This document shows positions 57,376 through 64,000 of a DNA stretch of 64,000 nucleotides, one piece after another (the first letter of the stretch is position 1; each line of letters opens with the position of its first letter). The notes below the pieces were generated by a model, which was given only the letters and a program-made list of their open reading frames with translations, was not told the DNA's origin and made no database searches. The position numbers and the translations under genes were made by a program. Origin of the DNA: an uncultured Azospirillum sp. (GTDB taxonomy: Bacteria; Pseudomonadota; Alphaproteobacteria; Azospirillales; Azospirillaceae); the NCBI RefSeq assembly GCF_946480385.1, contig NZ_CAMLJP010000011.1:1-64000 (forward strand), in the 5' to 3' direction.

Positions 57376-58827
57376 TCAGTGCTTGAACACGGCGTCGATG
57401 TCGGCGTCGGTCTTCGGCAGGGCCGCCAACTCGGCCAGCGTGATCGGCTTCACCGGCGGGCGCAGGCGGTAGTAGCCGACCTCCGCCGGGGAGACGTTGC
57501 GCTCCGCCGCGATGACCTCGGTCACCGTCGGGCCGCAGAGCCGGCCCTGGCACGGCCCCATGCCGCAGCGCAGGAAGCTCTTGGCCTGATTGGGGCCGGA
57601 GCAGCCGAGCCGCACCGCCTCGCGCACCGCGCCGGCGGTGATCTCCTCGCAACGGCAGACGATGGTGTCGTCGGCCGGCACGCGGAAGGCTTCCGCCGGT
57701 GTGTAGAACGTGTCGAGGAAGGCGCGGCCGGTCAGCGCGCGGTCCAGCGCGGCGCGGAACGGGGCGGCGGACTGGTCGCGCTGCTCCCGCCCGATGCGGC
57801 CGAGCCGGTACAGCGCGTCAAGCGCGGTCAGACGGCCGGCCTCTTCCGCCGCGCGGGCGCCGCCGATGCCGGCGCCGTCGCCAGCCAGCGACACGCCCTC
57901 GACCGAGGTGGCGCCCCACGCGTCGGTGGTCGGGCGCCAGCAGCGCTGCTGCTCGTCCCAGCGCTGGGCGCAGCCGGTGGCGTTGGCGAGGTTCAGGTTG
58001 GGGATGACGCCGTGATGCAGCAGGAGCGTGTCGGCGGGCAGCCGGTGTTCGGTGCCGTTGCGGGTGTAGACGACGCTCTTCAGCGCGCCGTCACTGCCGA
58101 TGGCGCTCTCGGCGCGCAACGCGGTGACGTTGCCGATGACGGTCAGCTTGCGCCGCACATCGAGCATCAGCTTCATGCCCTTGCCGAGATAGGGCGAGCG
58201 CAGGAAGCCCGGCAGCAGCGGCAGGGCGGCGCGCCAGTTCTCACGAGGCGTGGTGTCGAGGATGGCGTCGATGCGGGCGCCGGCTTGCAGATACTGCCAG
58301 GCGAGCAGCCAGAGCAGCGGGCCGCTGCCCGCCATCACCGTGGCGCCCGACGGCACGAGGCCGGAGGTCTTCAGCAGCACCTGCGCGGCACCGGCGCCCA
58401 GCACGCCCGGCAGGGTCCAGCCGGGGATCGGGAAGGGACGCTCCAAGGCACCGGTCGCCAGGATGACGTGGCGCACGGTCAGCATGGAGGCGGCGCCGTT
58501 GCGCGACAGCCCGATCTGGATGGGACGGGAGCCGTCGGCGGCGTCCTCGCGCGGGCGGGCGACGCTCCAGACGGTGGTGCCCGGCCAGTGGGTGGCGCCG
58601 CTGTCGCGCAGCGGACCCAGCAGTTCGGCGCCGTGCCAGTAGTCGGGACCGAGCACCTTGCGGTCGCGCACCGGGGTTTCGGTGACGGCGCGGTAGATCT
58701 GGCCGCCCGGCTCCGCCTGTTCGTCGAGCAGGACGACCGACGCGCCCTTGGACGCCGCGAGCGCAGCGGCGGCGAGGCCGGCCGGGCCGGAACCGACGAC
58801 GGCGATGTCGAAGTCGAATTTGCTCAT
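57376..58827 (-). CDS. Amine/imino-acid dehydrogenase alpha-type subunit (HcnB/OoxA-like), FAD and [2Fe-2S]
   Basis: A 483-residue pyridine-nucleotide-disulphide-type flavoprotein. FAD binds at IAVVGSGPAGLAAAALAASKGASVVLLDEQ (residues 7-36), and the second nucleotide site lies near VILATGALERPFPIPGWTLPGV. The C-terminal part carries a BFD-like [2Fe-2S] set: CRCEEI ... CSGPNQAKSFLRCGMGPCQG. This matches subunits of octopine/nopaline oxidase, hydrogen cyanide synthase HcnB and heterotrimeric D-hydroxyproline dehydrogenase. It overlaps the small Fe-S subunit gene by four bases. Confidence 0.9.
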   Translation of the reverse strand: MSKFDFDIAVVGSGPAGLAAAALAASKGASVVLLDEQAEPGGQIYRAVTETPVRDRKVLGPDYWHGAELLGPLRDSGATHWPGTTVWSVARPREDAADGSRPIQIGLSRNGAASMLTVRHVILATGALERPFPIPGWTLPGVLGAGAAQVLLKTSGLVPSGATVMAGSGPLLWLLAWQYLQAGARIDAILDTTPRENWRAALPLLPGFLRSPYLGKGMKLMLDVRRKLTVIGNVTALRAESAIGSDGALKSVVYTRNGTEHRLPADTLLLHHGVIPNLNLANATGCAQRWDEQQRCWRPTTDAWGATSVEGVSLAGDGAGIGGARAAEEAGRLTALDALYRLGRIGREQRDQSAAPFRAALDRALTGRAFLDTFYTPAEAFRVPADDTIVCRCEEITAGAVREAVRLGCSGPNQAKSFLRCGMGPCQGRLCGPTVTEVIAAERNVSPAEVGYYRLRPPVKPITLAELAALPKTDADIDAVFKH

Positions 58828-59126
58828 CGCTCCACCTCCCGCTTGCCGTTCTGGGTCTCCACGGCCATGCCGGGAGCCACACGCACCTGACAGCCCTGGC
58901 GGTTGCCGGTGCCGTCGATGGTGACGAGGCAGTCGAAGCAGACGCCCATCATGCAGTAGGGACCGCGCGCCGCACCGCTGACCGGCGTGTTGCGGCAGGC
59001 GGTGATGCCGTTCGCCAGCAGGGCGGCGGCGACGCTGTCGCCGGCCCGCGCGCTGGCCGGGCGGCCGTCGATGGTGAAGGAAACCGTCTGGGAAGCGGTC
59101 TCGATCTCAGGCAGCCTGCGGAACAT
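58824..59126 (-). CDS. (2Fe-2S)-binding small subunit (HcnA-like)
   Basis: A 100-residue ferredoxin-like protein with cysteines C58, C63, C66 and C79 in the CxxxxCxxC-x12-C spacing of [2Fe-2S] proteins. The FTIDGRPASARAGDSVAAALLANGI start is the sarcosine-oxidase-alpha N-terminal type. It overlaps both neighbours (20 bases with the beta-type subunit, 4 bases with the alpha-type subunit), supporting a single heterotrimer. Confidence 0.92.
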   Translation of the reverse strand: MFRRLPEIETASQTVSFTIDGRPASARAGDSVAAALLANGITACRNTPVSGAARGPYCMMGVCFDCLVTIDGTGNRQGCQVRVAPGMAVETQNGKREVER

Positions 59127-60240
59127 GGAACCTCCGGGCGCTGAAGGGCTTGAAGCGGTCGCCGAGGCCGCCGGCCGCGATTAGCGGCGCCAGCGTCAGC
59201 GCATGGTTGGCGGCGAGGGTGACGCCGCTGTGGCAGGTGGCGACGAAGGCGCCGGGCGCGGTCGTCGATTCCTCGTAGATCGGGAAGCCGTCCGGCGTCA
59301 GCACGCGCAGCGCCGCCCAGCTGCGCACCACGTTCAGCTTGCCCAGCAGCGGGAAGAAGCGGATGGCGCGCTGGGCGATGGCCGACGACACGCCGGGCTG
59401 CAGCGTGGTGTCGAAGCCGGCCTCCTCGAAGCTGTCGCCGATCATCACCCCGCCCTCGTCGGTCTGGCGGACATAGACGGTGGGGTGGTGCAGGAAGGGC
59501 GTCGTCTTCTCGGTGACGATGACATGGCCGCGCTGGGGACGCACGGGAGCCGACAGCCCGACCATCGGCGCCAGCCGGGCGCTGTCGTGGCCGGCGGCCA
59601 GCACGATTTTGCCGGCGCGCACCTCGCCGTTCGCCGTGGTCATGCGGAAGCCGCCGTCGCGATGCTCGATGCTCTCCACCCGGTGGTTGGGGCGGTAATC
59701 GACGCCGAGCAGGCCGATGCCCTTGTGCAGGGTGCGCAGCAGCCGCAGCGAATTGCAGTGGCCGTCAAGCGGGCAATAGGTGCCGCCGACCACGTCGGGA
59801 CCGATGAAAGGCAGCTCCTTGCGCAGGGTCTCGCGGTCCATCACCTCGTAGGGGTATGGGATCATGTCGGGCTGGTTGTGCAGCCGCATCATGGTGTTGG
59901 CGCGGGCCTGCAGATCCTCTTCCGACAGCATCGGCATGAAGCCGCCGGGGCGCCGGTAGGCGACGTCGAGACCGGTCTGCTGGTACAGCAGGTCGGCGAA
60001 GCCGCCCCAGTCGTCGGAGGACTGCTTGGTCCAGCCGGCATATTCCGCCATGCCGAGACCCTTGCCCTGCACCCAGACCAGGGCGAAGTTGCCGCGCGAC
60101 GGGCGGACGGCGATGTCGCCCTCGTCCAGCATCGCAACCTTCTGGCCCGACCGGGCGAGGCCCCAGGCCAGCGCCGATCCGACCAGCCCGCCGCCGATCA
60201 CGGCGACGTCGTACTCTCCGCCCCGACTGGGCTGCGTCAT
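59107..60240 (-). CDS. Amine/imino-acid dehydrogenase beta-type subunit (HcnC/OoxB-like), FAD
   Basis: A 377-residue DAO-family flavoprotein. The ATG at 60240 follows GGAGTGGAGACG. The FAD motif is VAVIGGGLVGSALAWGLARSGQKVAMLDEGD near residue 12, followed by RPSRGNFALVWVQGKG. The substrate domain includes LAAGHDSARLAPMVG and a C-terminal CHSGVTLAANHALTLAPLIA. It is the first gene of the minus-strand operon and is divergent from a LysR gene. The substrate is probably a D-amino acid, hydroxyproline-like imino acid or opine. Confidence 0.92.
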   Translation of the reverse strand: MTQPSRGGEYDVAVIGGGLVGSALAWGLARSGQKVAMLDEGDIAVRPSRGNFALVWVQGKGLGMAEYAGWTKQSSDDWGGFADLLYQQTGLDVAYRRPGGFMPMLSEEDLQARANTMMRLHNQPDMIPYPYEVMDRETLRKELPFIGPDVVGGTYCPLDGHCNSLRLLRTLHKGIGLLGVDYRPNHRVESIEHRDGGFRMTTANGEVRAGKIVLAAGHDSARLAPMVGLSAPVRPQRGHVIVTEKTTPFLHHPTVYVRQTDEGGVMIGDSFEEAGFDTTLQPGVSSAIAQRAIRFFPLLGKLNVVRSWAALRVLTPDGFPIYEESTTAPGAFVATCHSGVTLAANHALTLAPLIAAGGLGDRFKPFSARRFHVPQAA

Positions 60241-60587
60241 CGTCTCCACTCCCGCCGCCGGCGCCACACCATTTTTCGTGCGCACCGGCCGCCGCCGTTA
60301 TCGTTTGGCGCGCATCTTAGAATTTGGCACATCCAATCGGTGCCGAATACTTATGAATGTCGCGCATATCATTTCAGGCACGCCGGATCCGCCGGCGTTA
60401 CACATGGATGGATTGCGAAGTGCAGGGTTTTCTTTGGCGGAGCGCCGCGGGATGCTGCCCGGCGACGCTCCGCCGCTCCTCGATCCTTGCGACAGCATCG
60501 GCAGCCAACCTATAACTGTCAAATCAGATCGAAGGGGTGTTTCATGACCGAATGTTATGTTGCCGCCGGGACCATCGGACGGGCGCC
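60241..60587. promoter_or_regulatory. Divergent promoter region with LysR-type box and hairpin
   Basis: The 347-base gap between the oxidase operon and the LysR gene holds no gene. TATGAATGTCGCGCATA at 60352-60368 is an interrupted dyad containing the LysR-type T-N11-A core. A 9-bp inverted repeat GGCGGAGCG/CGCTCCGCC (60436-60474) can form a hairpin in the LysR leader. It has no T-run and its role is unknown. Confidence 0.5.
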
Positions 60588-61541
60588 ATGATCAATCCGC
60601 GCCAGATCGAGGCCTTCCGCGCCGTGATGCTGACCGGCGGCATCACCGCGGCGGCGGAACTGCTGAACATTTCGCAGCCCGCGGTCAGCCGGCTGATCGG
60701 CGACCTGCAATATGCGCTGAAGCTGACGCTGTTCGAACGGCGCGGCCCCCGCATCGCCCCGACCAGCGAGGCGATCTCGCTCTATCAGGTGGTGGACCGC
60801 GCCTTCGTCGGGCTGGAACTGATCGAACAGACGGCGCGCGACCTGACGGCCCGGCGCAGCGGGGCCTTGCGGGTGGCGGCGATGCCGGCGCTGGGCGTTG
60901 GGTTCCTGCCGCGCTACGTCGCGCGCTTCCTCGCCGAGCGGCCGCGGGTGGACATCGCGCTGCGCGGCAGCACCTCGCCCATCATCCTGGACTGGGTGGC
61001 GACCGGACAGTGCGAGTTGGGCTTCGCCCACACGCCGATCGACCACGCGGCGGTGGTGACCGAGAAGATCCATGGCATACCGGCCGTCGCCATCCTGCCG
61101 CCCGGCCACCCGCTGGCCGCAAAGGAGGTGCTGGTGCCGAAGGATTTCGAGGGCGAGAGCTTCATTTCCACCACCCCGCCGGCCCTGCTGCGCTCCCGCA
61201 TCGACACCGCCTTCGCCGACCATGACGTGGCGCGGGTGATGCGGGTGGAAGCCCAGTTGACCATGAATGCCTGCGCCATGGTGGCGGCCGGCTATGGCGT
61301 GTCCATCGTCGATCCCTTCACCGCCCAGGATTACGTCCCGCACGGGCTGGTCGTCCGCGCCTTCGAACCGCGCATCGGCTTCGACATCGCCATCCTGCGC
61401 TCCGCCCAGGTGCCGCTGTCGATGATCGCCGAGGACTTCCTGGCCGGCTTCATGGAGGAGGCGACGCGCTTCCGCGACGATTTTCTCGGCATCGGCGGCA
61501 CCGGAAACGACCGCCAACTCGTTCGCGGCACGGAATTATAA
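60588..61541 (+). CDS. LysR-family transcriptional regulator
   Basis: A 317-residue regulator starting MINPRQIEAFRAVMLTGGIT, with HTH AAAELLNISQPAVSRLIGDLQ. The effector domain includes LRVAAMPALGVGFLPRYVARFL and MVAAGYGVSIVDPFTAQDY. The sequence resembles the NocR/OccR group, which senses opines and amino acids, and the divergent oxidase operon makes that group a good fit. It probably activates the oxidase genes. The ATG at 60588 is preferred; an earlier in-frame ATG at 60543 would add residues unlike the family. Confidence 0.9.
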   Translation: MINPRQIEAFRAVMLTGGITAAAELLNISQPAVSRLIGDLQYALKLTLFERRGPRIAPTSEAISLYQVVDRAFVGLELIEQTARDLTARRSGALRVAAMPALGVGFLPRYVARFLAERPRVDIALRGSTSPIILDWVATGQCELGFAHTPIDHAAVVTEKIHGIPAVAILPPGHPLAAKEVLVPKDFEGESFISTTPPALLRSRIDTAFADHDVARVMRVEAQLTMNACAMVAAGYGVSIVDPFTAQDYVPHGLVVRAFEPRIGFDIAILRSAQVPLSMIAEDFLAGFMEEATRFRDDFLGIGGTGNDRQLVRGTEL

Positions 61542-61789
61542 CATTAGTGGATGAATGATGGCGGGAATTCGATTTGACGGTTATGTGACTGGACCATCAC
61601 CCTTGGCCCAAGTCCTGGCCGCGACCGTCCCGCAAATCAGCCCGCGAAGAAGCGCACGGCAAGACGAAGGAGGGTAAAAGCGGCGATCCGGACCGGCAGT
61701 GCGACCGGATCTGAAGATCAGGCCCAGGGGTCCCCCAGGATCGTGAACAGGACCGCAAACAGGGAAACAGGCTCTAGAGGAGAATGACG

Positions 61790-62839
61790 ATGCGCTCCGT
61801 GATGTGCGGGTTGATGGCGACGGCGGCCCTGTGGTGCGGCATGGCCGCGGTCCAGACGGCACAGGCCGAGGACAAGACGCTCTATGTCGCCGCCTATGGC
61901 GGTTCCTATGAGCAGACCATGCGCAAGGACATCATCCCGGCCTTCGAGAAGGCGACGGGCGTGAAGGTCGAGTATGTCGCCGGCAACTCCACCGACAACC
62001 TCGCCAAGCTGCAGGCCCAGAAGGGCAACCAGCAGATCGACGTCGTCATCCTGGACGACGGCCCGATGTATCAGGCGGTGTCGCTGAATTTCTGCGCCGA
62101 TCTGGCGAAGGCGCCGGTCTACGACCAGCTCTATGATCTGGCGAAGATGCCGTCGGGCAAGGCGATCAGCATCGGCGTGGTCGGCACCGGCCTCGTCTAC
62201 AACAAGGCGTATTTCGACGAGAACAAGATCCCGGCCCCGACCTCGTGGAAGGACATCGAGGACCCGCGCTTCAAGAAGAAGCTGGTGGTTCCGCCGATCA
62301 ACAACACCTACGGCCTGCACGCCCTGGTGATGATGGCCCGCCTGAACGGCGGCGGCGAGACCAACATCGAGCCGGGCTTCAAGGAGTTCAAGGACAAGGT
62401 CAACCCCAACGTGCTGGCCTATGAGCCGTCGCCGGGCAAGATGACCGAGCTGTTCCAGAGCAACCAGGCCGTCATCGCCGTGTGGGGTTCGGGCCGGGCC
62501 AAGGCGCTGGCCGACACCGGCTTCCCCGCCACCTTCACCTATCCCAAGGAAGGCGGCGTCGCGCTCGGCTCCGCCGCCTGTCAGGTCGCCGGCAGCGACA
62601 AGGCCGCCGAGGCGCAGAAGTTCATCCAGCACATGCTGGGGGCGGAGGCTCAGACCGCGCTGGCGCTCAACGCCGGTTTCGGCCCGGTCAACAAGACGGT
62701 GGAACTGCCCGCCGACAAGCAGGCCGGCATCCCCTATGGCCCGGAACAGGTCGGCAAGCTGCTGGTGATGGATTGGGACACCATCAACAAGAACCGCGAG
62801 CAGTGGAACCGTCGCTGGACCCGCGAGATCGAGCGCTGA
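61790..62839 (+). CDS. Polyamine-type ABC transporter substrate-binding protein
   Basis: A 349-residue periplasmic protein of the SBP_bac_8/PotD type. GGAG is seven bases before the ATG at 61790, better than the ATG two codons earlier (61784). The signal peptide ends AQA-E. Motifs are LYVAAYGGSYEQTMRKDIIPAFEKATGVKVEYV, VILDDGPMYQAVSLNFCADL and an ISIGVVGTGLVYNKAYF strand. Ligands of this group include putrescine, spermidine, opines and other small amines. Its ATPase follows after a long inverted repeat. Confidence 0.9.
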   Translation: MRSVMCGLMATAALWCGMAAVQTAQAEDKTLYVAAYGGSYEQTMRKDIIPAFEKATGVKVEYVAGNSTDNLAKLQAQKGNQQIDVVILDDGPMYQAVSLNFCADLAKAPVYDQLYDLAKMPSGKAISIGVVGTGLVYNKAYFDENKIPAPTSWKDIEDPRFKKKLVVPPINNTYGLHALVMMARLNGGGETNIEPGFKEFKDKVNPNVLAYEPSPGKMTELFQSNQAVIAVWGSGRAKALADTGFPATFTYPKEGGVALGSAACQVAGSDKAAEAQKFIQHMLGAEAQTALALNAGFGPVNKTVELPADKQAGIPYGPEQVGKLLVMDWDTINKNREQWNRRWTREIER

Positions 62840-62848
62840 GGTAAGGCT

Positions 62849-63000
62849 CCCTCTCCCGCCCCGGGAGAGGGAAGGGGCCCGCCGCGCAGCGGTGGGAAGG
62901 GTGAGGGGTCGGGCACAGGGCCATGCGCTTCCGGTTCCTTGGACCACCCCTCACCCTCCCCACTTCGTGGGTCCCCTCCCTCTCCCGGGGCGGGAGAGGG
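62849..63000. repeat. Long inverted repeat between binding-protein and ATPase genes
   Basis: Two 23-base palindromes (62849-62871 and 62978-63000) are exact reverse complements of each other; each has 10-bp CCCTCTCCCG/CGGGAGAGGG arms and a 3-base centre. Inside, GGTGGGAAGGGTGAGGGGT (62891-62909) pairs with 62946-62963 with one mismatch. The whole can fold as one long stem or as two hairpins. It looks like a REP- or BIME-type element and would separate expression of the two genes. Confidence 0.75.
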
Positions 63001-63024
63001 CAGTAAGGAAAGGGAGACGACGGC

Positions 63025-64000
63025 ATGGCTTATCTGGTTCTCGACCAACTGACCAAGCGCTTCGGAAACTGGACGGCGGTCGATCGCGTCTCGCTGACGG
63101 TGGAGAAGGGCGAGCTGATTTCGCTGCTGGGGCCGTCGGGCTGCGGCAAGACCACCACCTTGCAGATGATCGCCGGCTTCCTCGACGCCGATGGCGGGCG
63201 GGTGACGCTGGATGGCCAGGATCTGCTGGCGAAGAAGCCGAACGAGCGCGGGCTGGGCATCGTCTTCCAGAGCTACGCCCTGTTCCCGCACATGACCGCG
63301 GCGGAGAATGTCGCCTTCGGGCTGGAGATGCGGAAGATCAATCGCGCCGACCGCGAGCGCATGGTCGCCGAGGCCCTGAAGCTGGTCGGGCTGGAGCAGT
63401 ATGGCGACCGCCATCCCCGCCGCATGTCGGGCGGCCAGCAGCAGCGCGTGGCGCTGGCGCGCGCCCTGGTCATCAAGCCGAGCCTGCTTCTGCTGGACGA
63501 GCCGCTGTCGAACCTGGACGCCAAGATGCGCGAGGAGATGCAGATCGAGCTGCGCCGCATCCAGCGCACCGTCGGCACCACCATGATCCTGGTCACCCAC
63601 GACCAGTCGGAGGCGATGGCGCTGTCCGACCGCGTGGTGGTGCTGAACAAGGGCCGCGTCCAGCAGGTCGCCACCCCGCAGGACGCCTACGACCGGCCGG
63701 CCAACGCCTTCGTCGCCAACTTCCTGGGCCGCACCAACCTGCTGCCCGGCATGGTCGGCGCCGGTGCGGGCGGCGGCACGGTCATCACGGTGGCGGACAG
63801 CGTCTGGCCGGTGGCGCAGCCGGTGCCGGCGGGTCCGGGGGCGCTGGCGGTGCGGCCGGAGAAGATCGGCTTCGTCGATGCCGGCGGGCTCAGCGGCACG
63901 GTGCTGGCCCGCGTCTTCCAGGGCACGCAATGGCTGTTCGAGATCGAGACCGCCGCCGGGCGCCTGATGGTGATCCGCCAGCATGACGGCTCTCCCCTGC
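63025..64000 (+). CDS. Polyamine-type ABC transporter ATP-binding protein, partial (runs off window)
   Basis: An incomplete ATPase of at least 325 residues, open at the window end. Walker A is LLGPSGCGKTTTLQMIAG near residue 36, the Q-loop FQSYALFPHMTAAENVAFG, signature MSGGQQQRVALARAL, Walker B LLLLDEPLSNLDAKMREEM and H-loop VTHDQSEAMALSD. A TOBE-like OB domain begins near residue 245. It belongs to the PotA/CysA-like group, and the permease genes presumably follow outside the window. Confidence 0.93.
   Translation, partial: MAYLVLDQLTKRFGNWTAVDRVSLTVEKGELISLLGPSGCGKTTTLQMIAGFLDADGGRVTLDGQDLLAKKPNERGLGIVFQSYALFPHMTAAENVAFGLEMRKINRADRERMVAEALKLVGLEQYGDRHPRRMSGGQQQRVALARALVIKPSLLLLDEPLSNLDAKMREEMQIELRRIQRTVGTTMILVTHDQSEAMALSDRVVVLNKGRVQQVATPQDAYDRPANAFVANFLGRTNLLPGMVGAGAGGGTVITVADSVWPVAQPVPAGPGALAVRPEKIGFVDAGGLSGTVLARVFQGTQWLFEIETAAGRLMVIRQHDGSPL

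Noticed and set aside
60331..60349. A sigma-54 promoter (TTGGCAC-like sequence)
   Set aside because: The -12 element (TTGC) is missing at the required spacing.

Overview
The window is GC-rich, densely coded alphaproteobacterial DNA. The gene set is best matched by an Azospirillum-like member of the Rhodospirillales: red-type form IC RuBisCO with CbbX, methylotroph-type pterin genes, two formate dehydrogenases, and many sugar and amino-acid uptake operons. The genus is an inference from gene content; no rRNA or tRNA gene lies in the window.

Positions 1-25173 form a C1/autotrophy block. At the left edge are a divergent pair of secreted proteins and four genes of the tetrahydromethanopterin/methanofuran-type cofactor family (849-4002, plus strand). 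They meet tail to tail with a minus-strand unit that starts at cbbL (18239) and runs cbbL-cbbS-cbbE-cbbX-cbbF-cbbP-cbbT-cbbA-cbbZ-fdhB-fdhA down to 3962. The Calvin-cycle genes and a soluble NAD-linked molybdenum formate dehydrogenase therefore look like one transcription unit. cbbR is divergent from it. A second formate dehydrogenase (25173-19336) follows: a selenocysteine-type catalytic subunit with an in-frame UGA and a SECIS-like hairpin, an Fe-S subunit, and an NrfD-type membrane subunit. Formate can thus supply NADH, quinol and CO2 to the cycle.

Positions 25278-35533 are a deoxyribose/pentose locus: a DeoR repressor divergent from deoC with a DeoR-like operator between them, then a ribose-type ABC transporter, a DUF4432 epimerase-like protein, a PfkB kinase and an FGGY kinase. 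LysR, an HTH-like protein and an NCS2 purine/pyrimidine permease follow (35537-38798).

Positions about 38800-41750 are an accessory island with lower GC in part. It holds a decayed phage-type primase/polymerase gene, an AT-rich membrane protein, a DUF4926/DUF6883 gene pair, a frameshifted IS1-family transposase remnant and a small conserved ORF. An esterase-like protein with an atypical nucleophile position and an RND efflux adaptor/pump pair follow (41981-47219).

Positions 47278-54655 are a LacI-controlled TRAP transporter locus with a VOC protein, a RuBisCO-like protein and a DUF1537 kinase. This is probably an acid-sugar catabolic pathway whose substrate is not evident. Positions 54695-60240 (minus) encode a heterotrimeric flavin/Fe-S amine or imino-acid dehydrogenase, a further DadA-type oxidase, two RidA proteins and an amino-acid binding protein, divergent from a LysR regulator. 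The right edge holds the start of a polyamine-type ABC transporter, split by a long inverted repeat and running off the window.
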